A DNA stretch of 59,586 bases from Candidatus Aerophobetes bacterium Ae_b3b (GTDB lineage Bacteria; Aerophobota; Aerophobia; Aerophobales; AE-B3A). Shown piece by piece: positions 47,870 through 55,652 of this stretch. Under the pieces are notes generated by a model. That model did not search any database, had not been told where the DNA came from, and saw only the letters and a program-made list of their open reading frames with translations. The position numbers were made by a program, and so were the translations under genes. Numbering within the stretch: position 1 is the stretch's first letter; the number at the start of each line of letters is the position of its first letter. The stretch is from NCBI GenBank assembly GCA_005223085.1, contig NJBP01000006.1:1-59586 (forward strand), read 5' to 3'.

Positions 47870-47995
47870 TACATACAAGTGAACAACCCCACAGCAAAGC
47901 TGTGGGACATCCTCAACTGCATGGATAACGGGACTCCGTCCCCTTATAACCCCTGCCATTCATCCCCTCAGCAAGCTGAGGGGTATTCTGGCATT
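47870..47995 (+). mobile_element. IS200/IS605-type right-end or omega-RNA-like remnant
   Basis: The segment has a hairpin CCCACAGC-AAA-GCTGTGGG (47890-47908), a GGGACTCCGTCCC stem (47937-47943 region) and a final CATTCATCCCCTCAGC-AA-GCTGAGGGG followed by TATTCTGGC. The CATTCATCCC-hairpin-GGG-TTCTGGC pattern is typical of right ends of IS605-family elements, which overlap the 3' end of TnpB-associated omega RNA. No tnpA or tnpB is present, so it is a solo end or remnant. Identification rests on remembered consensus. Confidence 0.5.
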
Positions 47996-48000
47996 TTTTT

Positions 48001-48037
48001 ATAAAAAAGCCCCTTCTTTTCTGGAGAACGGGCTTTT
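48001..48037 (-). terminator. Intrinsic terminator behind the c-di-GMP riboswitch
   Basis: On the minus strand AAAAGCCC-TTCT pairs with GAA-GGGGCTTTT around a short loop, followed by TTTAT. It lies 7 bases after the aptamer and is the likely expression platform. Confidence 0.8.
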
Positions 48038-48044
48038 GACGTCA

Positions 48045-48131
48045 AAGAGCTTCGGCAGCCTGGCCATCGTCTCTCGGCGACCCATGGCTTTGCGTCGTAC
48101 CCTTGCGGATAGTTTGCCTTTGTCGGCTCTT
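48045..48131 (-). ncRNA. Cyclic di-GMP-I (GEMM) riboswitch aptamer
   Basis: On the minus strand the outer stem AAGAGC/GCTCTT encloses the GEMM-I core: GGCAAAC, a stem capped by the GNRA loop GCAA, then GACGCAAAGCC, ATGGGTC-loop-GAC as the second stem, and the tetraloop-receptor side ATGGCCAGGCTGCCGAA. These match the class-I consensus closely, including the ACGCAAAGCC and GCCAGG-TGCCG blocks. A consensus promoter lies upstream and an intrinsic terminator directly downstream. The next gene on this strand encodes the acidic secreted protein, 430 bp away. ON or OFF behaviour cannot be read with certainty. Confidence 0.9.
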
Positions 48132-48194
48132 AAGAGACCAGCTTTTCATGCACACCAATTTCTATTGGCAAGAACTTGTTTCACCCTGTTTCAA

Positions 48195-48210
48195 TTGTAT
48201 TATAATACAA
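48195..48210. promoter_or_regulatory. Palindromic operator candidate, riboswitch promoter
   Basis: The perfect 16-bp palindrome TTGTATTATAATACAA covers the minus-strand -10 box. The identical sequence is at 48760-48775. Flanks are shared too (TTTCAA on one side, AAA on the other). Confidence 0.75.
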
Positions 48211-48226
48211 AAAAATTTTTTGTCAA
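48199..48226 (-). promoter_or_regulatory. Promoter of the c-di-GMP riboswitch transcript
   Basis: On the minus strand TTGACA (48226-48221) and TATAAT (48204-48199) are spaced 16 bp apart. Predicted transcription begins near 48192, about 60 bases before the aptamer. Confidence 0.8.
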
Positions 48227-48394
48227 GAGGAAAGTTTTTCAACTAAAAACTGGATATAGGTTTTGGCTTGCGAATAATCTACTTTTGGCCGGTGAGCCTT
48301 CTATTTTAGAAGAACAGAGAGGCAAAATAAGATAGGATTTGAAGATAATTGAGGAAACTGTGGTAAACTTAAAGGATTAACTTCTTTGCAAAGC

Positions 48395-48730
48395 TCAATT
48401 CGAAGTCTTTTGTTTTTGATATTTCGTCTTTTTTTGAAGAAAAAGAGCTCGATTCAAATCTTCCTCAGCGATGAAATTCTCATTAAGAAGAATTTCTCCT
48501 AACAGTTTATTTTTCCCCTCTTTTTGCTGGACTTCCAGGCTCTTGCTAAGTTCTTTATTATTCATACAGCCAATCTCACACAGTATCTCTCCCAGCTTCT
48601 TTCCCATAAAGTATTCCTCCAAGATAGAAAGTATCACAGCACTTTTGCTTTTTCTCTCTTTTCTTGCCTTGTCTTTGGCTGCATTAATTAGGTGCCTATC
48701 TTCCGCAGTATAGTAGATAGTGGTCTGCAT
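48395..48730 (-). CDS. RHH DNA-binding protein with tandem MshEN-like c-di-GMP domain
   Basis: The 111-residue protein starts MQTTIYYTAEDRHLINAAKD at ATG 48730, behind GGGAGA. Residues 1-41 match a ribbon-helix-helix domain: beta strand TTIYYT, then two helices with RKSKSAVILSILEEYF. Residues 44-100 hold two MshEN/GspE-N units: KKLGEILCEIG-x6-LSKSLEVQ and LLGEILLNENFIAEEDLNRALFLQ. MshEN binds c-di-GMP through RLGxxLVxxG motifs. Here the first unit fits with K for R, while the second has L for R and N for G, so binding is plausible but weakened. The -10 box of its promoter lies in the shared palindrome, suggesting autoregulation. Confidence 0.75.
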   Translation of the reverse strand: MQTTIYYTAEDRHLINAAKDKARKERKSKSAVILSILEEYFMGKKLGEILCEIGCMNNKELSKSLEVQQKEGKNKLLGEILLNENFIAEEDLNRALFLQKKTKYQKQKTSN

Positions 48731-48759
48731 TGTTTTCTCCCAGATATAATTATTTTCAA

Positions 48760-48775
48760 TTGTATTATAATACAA
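48760..48775. promoter_or_regulatory. Palindromic operator candidate, RHH-MshEN gene promoter
   Basis: The perfect palindrome TTGTATTATAATACAA includes the -10 box TATAAT of the minus-strand promoter of the RHH-MshEN gene (weak -35 TTTCCA 16 bp upstream). It lies 30 bp before the ATG. It is identical to the copy at 48195-48210. Confidence 0.75.
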
Positions 48776-48906
48776 AAATTCTTTTTGGAAAGCCATGGGA
48801 TGACCCTATGTAATAAAAGTTAATACTCTATTCGATAAAGAGGATTCTTGGACAAAGTCACCTTATGAATTCTTTTGTTTAGTTAAAATGACCTTGGCAT
48901 ACTTAA

Positions 48907-48979
48907 CGGGGAAGACGACAGAGTACCGTCAATTTGTAAAGACGAGTGTAGATAAAATGAGGATTTGAGTTTAGGGGAA
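48907..48979 (+). repeat. Diverged dispersed repeat, copy 2
   Basis: It reads AAGACGACAGAGTACCGTCAA, then GATAAAATGAGGATTTGAG and TTTAGGGGAAAA, paralleling 46931-46997. Its right end runs into the 3' end of the serine hydrolase remnant. Confidence 0.45.
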
Positions 48980-49418
48980 AATGGTCTGTAAGATTATTTT
49001 AGCAGGGGGAGGAAGGGTGTCAAACATATTCATTTTAGATATTTCTCCCCACGCGTCAATGGTAAAGCTAGCCATGGGTTTCCCTCTCCTGACATCCGCA
49101 ACCCGATCACGCCAAGTCACCTGGAAAGTGTCAAAATGCCAGTGTTTTAAGTCACCAACTAGAGCCGGGCTAAAATGGAGGACAAGGTGGTTTCCCTCAA
49201 CAGTGACCTTGATCCTGCCGTAGTATCGTTCTCATACGTGCCAGTCTAAGCGGCAAGGGGCAGCGTGGGTACGGTACCTGCCAGTCTTTCATGGACTCCC
49301 GGATGTACGCATCGAGGTCGTTGAACAGGCCCTCTTCGGCAGGCAATGAGGCGACAATTGAGAGCAGGAAAAGCAGAAACAGCAATGCGAACCTGATTTT
49401 GCATAATACTTTACTCAT
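48971..49418 (-). pseudogene. Serine hydrolase remnant lacking its catalytic domain
   Basis: ATG 49418 encodes a signal peptide (FALLFLLFLLSIVASLPA) and the usual mature start LDAYIRESMKDWQVP. The frame then shifts. Another frame continues with GTYEN, then YGRIKVTVEGNHLVLHFSP and LKHWHFDTFQVTWRD to a stop at 48971, a typical C-terminal DUF3471 domain of beta-lactamase-family hydrolases. The SxxK catalytic domain of some 350 residues is missing. It is a paralog of the genes at 49542 and 57329. Confidence 0.75.
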
Positions 49419-49541
49419 AATTTGCCCCTTTCAGATCAATTTAAGGCAAACTTCTTCGGCGCTTACACTTTGCCGCGGAGCTCATTTTTTGTAAACGGAC
49501 GCGTGAACGCTCAAAGGTAGAACCGGCACCTCTCTTGTAAT

Positions 49542-51116
49542 TCACTGCGTACGGACAAAACGGCCATTCCTTCCGCCAAAATCCAGACTCTTAACCAGAA
49601 CTTCATAGGCCCTGCCGTCACTACCGATATTAAAAATCATCCCCGAATTGGTCTTTTCATCTTTAAAAATATTCCCGTTCCAATGGGTTAACTTGTAGGG
49701 AACCTTATTGTGCCCCATGTACAAGGACAGCCCATGATTTCTCTCAACGACTCTGATCTTACCGTAATAAGAGTTCTCATATTCTCCAACGTAGCTAGAG
49801 CTTGGCAATCCGGGCGTTTTAGGCGAGGGGGTTTTTGGCAGATGTTCAAATGGATCCAATATCGATTCTACCAAGGCTTTTTCAAATTCTTCTTTCACGA
49901 TGGGCCACCAGTCTGTCTCATTCTTCCCGGCAAAGAACAGGTCGTTAAATGTCTTGGTCAGAGCAGTGTGTAAAATATGACCCTCCGGGAAGGCATTGGT
50001 CAAAATGACAATACCCACCTGTTCGGAAGGAATCAGAAAAGTGCTGGTACTGATACCGGTTCCGAAATCGCCTCCATGGTGCACCACCTTGTGTCCCTCT
50101 GAATAATCAACAAACCAGCCAAGCCCGTAGCAGGATAAGCCGTTATCTGATGAATGGATAATAGTCTGAGGCTTGTGAGTTTCTTTTAACGCTTCGACAC
50201 AGATGATCCTCTTCCCTTCAAAATCCCCTCCCGCCAGCTGCATGCGAACCCATTTGACCATATCGCTGATCGTAGAGCTGACCCCACCGGCCGGAGATTG
50301 AGCATCTGGTCGGCGTAAGGCCTGAGGAATCATCTTATCATTTTTCCGAACATGACCTGTGACCCTGTTCTCTGCTTTCTCAACATCGGCAAAATGGGCA
50401 CTCGTTGAGCTCATGTCGAGCGGGTTGAATATTCTCTCTGCCACCAAGTCCGACCACTTCTTGCTGACAGCTTTCGCGGCGGCTTCACCGGCGGCAGTGA
50501 CCAGAAAATTCTGATAGCCGTAACAGGACCGGAAACCAGCAATAGGTCTTTGATAACGAAGCCGGTAGAGAATTTCCTGACGGTCATATTTGAACTCCGA
50601 TTCCAGTTTATCGCCTATGTACTCGGGTAATCCGCTTCTATGCGACAAAAGATCCCGGATGGTAATCTGATCCACTACCCAGGAATCGTAGAGGTGAAAC
50701 TCGGGATAGTGGTCGATTACTCTTTCATCCCACCCCAGTAAGCCATCGCCAACCATGGAAGCAATGGTGGCCGAGGTAAAAGATTTGGATATAGAGGCCA
50801 GCTGAAAAATAGTGTCGGCGTCCACGGCCTCAGGAGATCCTACTTTTCTGATCCCGAAACACTTCAGGTATTGGACCTTGTCCTGATACACGACGGCAAT
50901 AGCCATGCCCGGAACACCACTTCGCTTGAATGTGCTTCTTGCGTACGCGTCAAACTGAGGCAGAATCTTCTTTACACGATTGGCATCTGCCTGCAACGAC
51001 TGTATGGGCGAGACATCACTCACGGAAAAGAATAGTAGTAACAGGATCCACGAAAGCGTGCACCCCAATCTTCGCTGGAAAGAGAAATTTTTCTCTCTGC
51101 CTTCAACAGTATTCAT
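49542..51116 (-). CDS. Serine hydrolase, beta-lactamase/PBP4* family, with DUF3471
   Basis: A 524-residue exported protein: a signal-anchor segment at residues 19-33, then the penicillin-binding fold with SISK (Ser108, Lys111), YQN (201-203) and HHGGDFGTG replacing KTG. From about residue 425 a DUF3471 beta domain follows (GEYENSYYGKIRVV). Such proteins are esterases, D-aminopeptidases or cell-wall peptidases, rarely true beta-lactamases, so substrate is open. It is one of several paralogs in this 10-kb cluster. Its promoter region (51117 onward) is AT-rich but unremarkable. Confidence 0.88.
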   Translation of the reverse strand: MNTVEGREKNFSFQRRLGCTLSWILLLLFFSVSDVSPIQSLQADANRVKKILPQFDAYARSTFKRSGVPGMAIAVVYQDKVQYLKCFGIRKVGSPEAVDADTIFQLASISKSFTSATIASMVGDGLLGWDERVIDHYPEFHLYDSWVVDQITIRDLLSHRSGLPEYIGDKLESEFKYDRQEILYRLRYQRPIAGFRSCYGYQNFLVTAAGEAAAKAVSKKWSDLVAERIFNPLDMSSTSAHFADVEKAENRVTGHVRKNDKMIPQALRRPDAQSPAGGVSSTISDMVKWVRMQLAGGDFEGKRIICVEALKETHKPQTIIHSSDNGLSCYGLGWFVDYSEGHKVVHHGGDFGTGISTSTFLIPSEQVGIVILTNAFPEGHILHTALTKTFNDLFFAGKNETDWWPIVKEEFEKALVESILDPFEHLPKTPSPKTPGLPSSSYVGEYENSYYGKIRVVERNHGLSLYMGHNKVPYKLTHWNGNIFKDEKTNSGMIFNIGSDGRAYEVLVKSLDFGGRNGRFVRTQ

Positions 51117-51600
51117 TGGTAACCTCCCTTGATGTCAAAGAGTACTCTCAAAACTACAAGATCTTTTTAATTAATTATGGCACATATTAACAACTGCTTT
51201 TTCCACGCTCTCTATAACTTTAGACTGCAGACTACCCCCTGATAATTGGACAGATTGGGTTAGCACAGGCTGACAAAGACAGCTACTTCATACTCTGAGG
51301 CAGGATCTCCGCCCAAAAACATCCGTTTCATGCGAGGGTCAGGACCAGCACAGGAATCCAGGCCCTGACCTTATTTAACATACTATCGACAAAATGACCG
51401 ATTGGGATACTTCTTCATCTGTTCTTAGTGCCAGAATAATTCCAACTCGATGGGGATGGCTGGCCAGGGTTTCTCTACTACACAGGACATCGAGATCAAG
51501 AATTCCGCCCTTGGCATGTGCACAGAAGTGCCGCTTTCTACCATAAAGAATGGGTGCCTACAAAAGCCAGCGCCCATTCTTCAAGGATTGAAGCTATTAG
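51117..51600. other. Gene-free stretch
   Basis: No credible gene on either strand. Short minus-strand pieces have protein-like composition but many stops, consistent with decay of a longer gene that ended in the sulfatase-like fragment beside it. Confidence 0.35.
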
Positions 51601-51954
51601 TTACTTATCAGTGAAAGGATGTTCTACCTTCTCAACGACAACCTTAAAGTTGGGATTTACCTGTTTCCATAAGGGTTCTGTCCAAGAGGTGGCTTTACAG
51701 ACTCCACCTTTTCATAAATCGTATTTGGGATCGGCGTATTTATCAAAGAAGGCAGTCAGGCGCTCATCGAGCTCTTTCTTGACAGAAGTTCTCGAGGAAG
51801 GAGAACCTGAATCATGCCTGCCACCGACAAACGAGAAAATCACTAGTGGCAGAGTCTGAACGGTCATATCCAGAGCTGATTTCACACCACTAATGTGCTG
51901 CTGTTGCCCCTTGTAAGGGACAGTTCTCTTGGCAAACCTAACTCTGCCCCGCAT
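51601..51954 (-). pseudogene. Sulfatase C-terminal fragment
   Basis: A minus-strand frame contains ELDERLTAFFDKYADPKYDL, followed by an in-frame TGA where relatives have Trp and then KGGVCKATSWTEPL. FF-x-x-YADPKYDLWKGG is a hallmark of the C-terminus of many secreted sulfatases. The catalytic N-terminal part with the formylglycine site is absent. The frame ends at 51601. Confidence 0.5.
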
Positions 51955-52041
51955 CCAAACCCGGACTCATCCCTTTGTTTGGATTCACAGAAGGAGAGGG
52001 GTCTAGGTTGCGATGCGGAACCGTCCTCTAATTTCTGGAAA

Positions 52042-53190
52042 TTAATGAATAATATCTATTAGCTCCTGCAAAAAAGACTCATAGACCTCAACGTCTTCTT
52101 TGGCGCCCAACTGATTGAAGAATAGCACGATGGTAGTATCTGTTCCAGGATCATAGGCTATCCTGCCATAGTATCCGGTTGTTGCTCCGGCATGGCCGAT
52201 AAACCTGTCTCCTACCTTATCGACTCCCAGCCCATACTCGAATTTGCCCGGCAGTGCTGCTGCTATCTCAATCCAGCTCATCATCTCTTTATATGTCTTC
52301 TTACCTAGCAGCACCCCACGCCCCAGCGCTCTTGCCCATTTTTTTTGATCCTGTAGGTTAGAAACCATATTCCCTGAAGCCCCTAAGAGCCATATGGCAG
52401 GGTCGGTGGTCGCGTCGATTGTTGTACTCTCAAGCACAGCATAACCGTGTAGGTGATCTCCTCTTATGTCTGGTTGGGTTGCGAAAACTGTATGCCTCAG
52501 ACCGAGCCTGTCAATTATCTTTTCCTCAATCACCACCCCAAGATCCTTTCCTGTAACCTCTTCCACAATCATGCCAAGCAGCTTATAGTTAGTGTTAGAG
52601 TAATGCGCACCTTTGCCGGGTTGGTTATAGGGTTTATGAGCCAGTGATACCTCCACTATCTCTTGCGGAGACAGCCTCTTGGAAAGATTCTCTTCCACTG
52701 CCTTCCTGAAGACGGGATCATCGTTTTCTGCATCAAATATCCCGCTTGAATGATTTAGGAGTTGACGCACAGTTACTTTGCTGCCTGTTGGCATAAATGA
52801 CAGATACTTGTTCGCAGTCTCATCAAGCCCTATCTTACCCTCATCTACAAGCTGAAGTACCGCAGTTGCAACAAATGTCTTCGTAATACTACCGATACGT
52901 GTCTTGTCTTTTATTTGCGCAGACTGCCCTGTTTCTATGTCTGCTTTGCCCTTTGCCACGACCCAGGTTCCTTCGCCAGGAGCCCAAACACCCACAATAG
53001 CCGCCGGAGAACGCGACTCTTCCATTGCCTTATCCAGAGTCTTCTCCATCTTCTCCTGCGTTTCCCTGTCGAATTCTTTCTCTAGAGCCCAACCGGATAC
53101 ACCTAGAGTGAAAAGCAGTACCAGCATACCCCAAATGATTACAGAGGTAATCCAATGTTTTCTTCTTCTCACAATCCACCTCTTTTTCAT
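52042..53190 (-). CDS. Serine hydrolase, D-Ala-D-Ala carboxypeptidase/beta-lactamase-like
   Basis: The 382-residue protein has an N-terminal membrane segment (residues 12-33) and the catalytic motifs SITK (Ser101, Lys104), HYSNTNY (YxN) and GHAGATTGY (HxG). Length and order match class C beta-lactamase-like D-Ala-D-Ala carboxypeptidases of family S12. ATG 53190 follows GAAGGAAG and lies at the stop of the CPBP gene; the frame could start at 53229 but would overlap that gene. It probably acts on peptidoglycan or another envelope ester or amide. Confidence 0.88.
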   Translation of the reverse strand: MKKRWIVRRRKHWITSVIIWGMLVLLFTLGVSGWALEKEFDRETQEKMEKTLDKAMEESRSPAAIVGVWAPGEGTWVVAKGKADIETGQSAQIKDKTRIGSITKTFVATAVLQLVDEGKIGLDETANKYLSFMPTGSKVTVRQLLNHSSGIFDAENDDPVFRKAVEENLSKRLSPQEIVEVSLAHKPYNQPGKGAHYSNTNYKLLGMIVEEVTGKDLGVVIEEKIIDRLGLRHTVFATQPDIRGDHLHGYAVLESTTIDATTDPAIWLLGASGNMVSNLQDQKKWARALGRGVLLGKKTYKEMMSWIEIAAALPGKFEYGLGVDKVGDRFIGHAGATTGYYGRIAYDPGTDTTIVLFFNQLGAKEDVEVYESFLQELIDIIH

Positions 53191-53192
53191 AA

Positions 53193-53978
53193 TTATCTTC
53201 CTTCGGGTAGGCGTTTTCTCAACCCCCAAAAAACTACTGCCAGAGCGATAAAGACAATTGTCAATGCAATTCCGGATTCACCGATTACGTACTTGGATAA
53301 GGATGATGTCTCGGTGGTAAGCGGGTCAAAGAGTCTCTGGATATAAAGATTGTGACTAGCATGAAGAAGTACCGCTGGCCAGACACTGCCCGATTTTAGC
53401 CTTAACCAACTTATGGTAAAGGTCATTGCAGTAACTGTTACTACGAAAAGCAAGAGCTGAGGGGCCATTGGCATTGTCGCCAGATATATACCGTAAATGA
53501 TCAAGGGAAAGTGCCACACCGACCAGATTATGCCGGTGATCAAACAGGTTGCTGTAAAATTTGTCACCTTATATAACTGCGGCACTAAGAATCCGCGCCA
53601 GCCGATTTCTTCCCCTGAAGCAAAGGCTACGTTAAACAGCGTGCCTATAGCAATCAGTCTAAAGGGGTCAAAACGATAATCAAGATTAATACCCGCAAGT
53701 CCCGACAGCCAGATAACTGCGTAAGCAACGGTTGCGTAAGCAATGGGCAAGAAATACGCTAAGCCCAACCACCCCACGCGGCCTGGCCTCCAACCGATAC
53801 CTGATATACCTTTCTCATATATAAAAGAAGTAGTTATGCCTGAAACCCCAGGACACCACATCAGATAGAACATAACAAGGGAAGGATTAAGGCCCAAATC
53901 CTTTGAACGGACGATTAGATAATAGCCTATCAAGCTGAGAAGAAATGTAAGGATTACGTAGGTGGTGATTTTCTTCAT
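53193..53978 (-). CDS. CPBP-family intramembrane metalloprotease
   Basis: A 261-residue protein with about seven hydrophobic segments and the ABI/CPBP motifs: GEEIGWRGFL (EExxxR), WSVWHFP (FxxxH type) and HASHN in the last conserved helix. These residues form the glutamate protease site of Rce1 relatives. In bacteria the family often guards against bacteriocins or processes membrane peptides. It is tightly coupled to the S12-type hydrolase downstream and follows dacB. Confidence 0.9.
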   Translation of the reverse strand: MKKITTYVILTFLLSLIGYYLIVRSKDLGLNPSLVMFYLMWCPGVSGITTSFIYEKGISGIGWRPGRVGWLGLAYFLPIAYATVAYAVIWLSGLAGINLDYRFDPFRLIAIGTLFNVAFASGEEIGWRGFLVPQLYKVTNFTATCLITGIIWSVWHFPLIIYGIYLATMPMAPQLLLFVVTVTAMTFTISWLRLKSGSVWPAVLLHASHNLYIQRLFDPLTTETSSLSKYVIGESGIALTIVFIALAVVFWGLRKRLPEGR

Positions 53979-54000
53979 AATAGCCTCCAGTCAAACATAC

Positions 54001-55569
54001 CTAGTTATTTGTATACATAACTTCACAGATTCTCCCCTGGTCGCTTCCAATTCTCCCCAAATCATCAACCGTCTGCATAGGGGTGTTATTGACGTATAAA
54101 GCAAATACCAATTCGCGGCCTTTTGCAGTGGTCATATACCCAGCCAGGCCTTTGGCTATCATAATAGGCCTATCGTTTAATAGGTTTCCCCAGATGAGTG
54201 TACCTGTCTTGGCAAAAACCTTACCGCGTGCTGCGTTATCCGGTCCGGCAAAATGAGTGAGGGAACCATCCACACCCAGAATCGGAAGGGCATCATAGAA
54301 ATATTCGAAGTGGGGGCTTTTGCGCATGAAACTCAAAAGCTGAACCACTGCGCGCGGACTGATAAGATCGCTCCTATCCCCGCCTGCGCCGTCACTTATG
54401 GATATGGCTTCGGTCTGGATACCCATCTTCCTGAAAATATCACGTTCTATAGCCAGGCCTTCTTCAAGGGTTTTCTTACCATTCTTGACTGCGATAAGAA
54501 GCGGTGTCATATTCGCGCCAAGGTTGTGGCTGACCTCGAGGATAAGCTTTACTAACTCCGTATACGGGGGTGACACTAATAGCGCGACACGCTCAGTCTC
54601 TTTATAGGTCCCACTTTTGGGGAGTTTATGAGATGGATTAATCCCTGAAGGTGCGGCTTCGACCTTAACACCTGCTCGCTCAAGCGCTTCGATAAGAAGA
54701 GTCCGGGCGAACGAATCCGAATCTTCAACCCCGTAAACGCGGATTACGGGCTGATACCCCTCGGGCACCTCACCACGTACAATTATGCGGTCCTCGGACG
54801 GAGAAATAATTTCAATCTGAGGCTCTTTGTTGGAAGAGACAGTATTTACCTCTGCCTCTACCTGGTAGGTAATGGTTCGGGGCCTGTAGTCAACCGATGC
54901 GCTCTCACCGAGTTTAGACGGTGTTATGATGAAATCGATAATATTGTCGTTTATTATCATAGGGGTTCTTGTTATGCCTGCGGGTGAGGTTATTGTTTCA
55001 AAAAGGCGGTTATCAATGATGACATCTCCTTTGACATACTTGATACCTGAAGCAGCTACTTGTCTTGCTAGCTCATTTAAGCCTGCAAGCGGATCAGTTT
55101 CTGTCAATATGGCTTCAAATATTCCGTCCATGCCTGCTTCTGTATGGTCCATATTGGTATATGCGATTCTCTCATCGGGGGTAGTGCGGCCGCCCATTGT
55201 AACATCACCGCTGGCCACAAGTATCAGATCTCCATATAAGGTGCCTTGAGAATCAACCTTGCCCCTGCGATATATGGGTGTCTGGAAGCGGTAATCTGGC
55301 CCGAAAGTATGAAGTCCTGCCGTCATAGTAAAGAGTTTAGTGGTAGAAGCAGGAACAAAGAGTTTATCCGCATTCAGCTCCGAAATGACTTCGCCTGATT
55401 CAAGATCTTTTACCAGAATACCCCAAGAGGAACCTTCATATAGCGGAGCGGTTATGATCTTCAAAACACCTTCCGAAAGTCCCCTTTCCGCCAATAAAGA
55501 ACCCGACTTCATTAAGAGAGATGCCGCCGCCAGAATTATGACCAACAACATTACCATTACTCTACGCAT
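54001..55569 (-). CDS. dacB: D-Ala-D-Ala carboxypeptidase/endopeptidase, PBP4 (S13)
   Basis: A 522-residue exported class C penicillin-binding protein. After a signal peptide (residues 1-28) come SxxK in PASTTK (Ser75, Lys78), the inserted domains typical of S13 (about 100-340), SISDGAGG in place of the SxN loop, and AKTGTL. It trims or cuts peptidoglycan cross-links in the periplasm. It is 22 bp upstream of the CPBP gene, so dacB, the protease and the S12 hydrolase look like one envelope operon. Confidence 0.92.
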   Translation of the reverse strand: MRRVMVMLLVIILAAASLLMKSGSLLAERGLSEGVLKIITAPLYEGSSWGILVKDLESGEVISELNADKLFVPASTTKLFTMTAGLHTFGPDYRFQTPIYRRGKVDSQGTLYGDLILVASGDVTMGGRTTPDERIAYTNMDHTEAGMDGIFEAILTETDPLAGLNELARQVAASGIKYVKGDVIIDNRLFETITSPAGITRTPMIINDNIIDFIITPSKLGESASVDYRPRTITYQVEAEVNTVSSNKEPQIEIISPSEDRIIVRGEVPEGYQPVIRVYGVEDSDSFARTLLIEALERAGVKVEAAPSGINPSHKLPKSGTYKETERVALLVSPPYTELVKLILEVSHNLGANMTPLLIAVKNGKKTLEEGLAIERDIFRKMGIQTEAISISDGAGGDRSDLISPRAVVQLLSFMRKSPHFEYFYDALPILGVDGSLTHFAGPDNAARGKVFAKTGTLIWGNLLNDRPIMIAKGLAGYMTTAKGRELVFALYVNNTPMQTVDDLGRIGSDQGRICEVMYTNN

Positions 55570-55652
55570 ACCTTACCTCCGTTATTGTGTGTCTTCGAGA
55601 TGGGTCCTTCCCATCGAAACCTATGACCTTCCCCCATTAATAGTACCACTTT

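Noticed and set aside
47786-48004. Plus-strand 72-codon frame
   Set aside because: Its second half is simply the translation of the hairpin-rich IS605-like segment; no homology is recognised.
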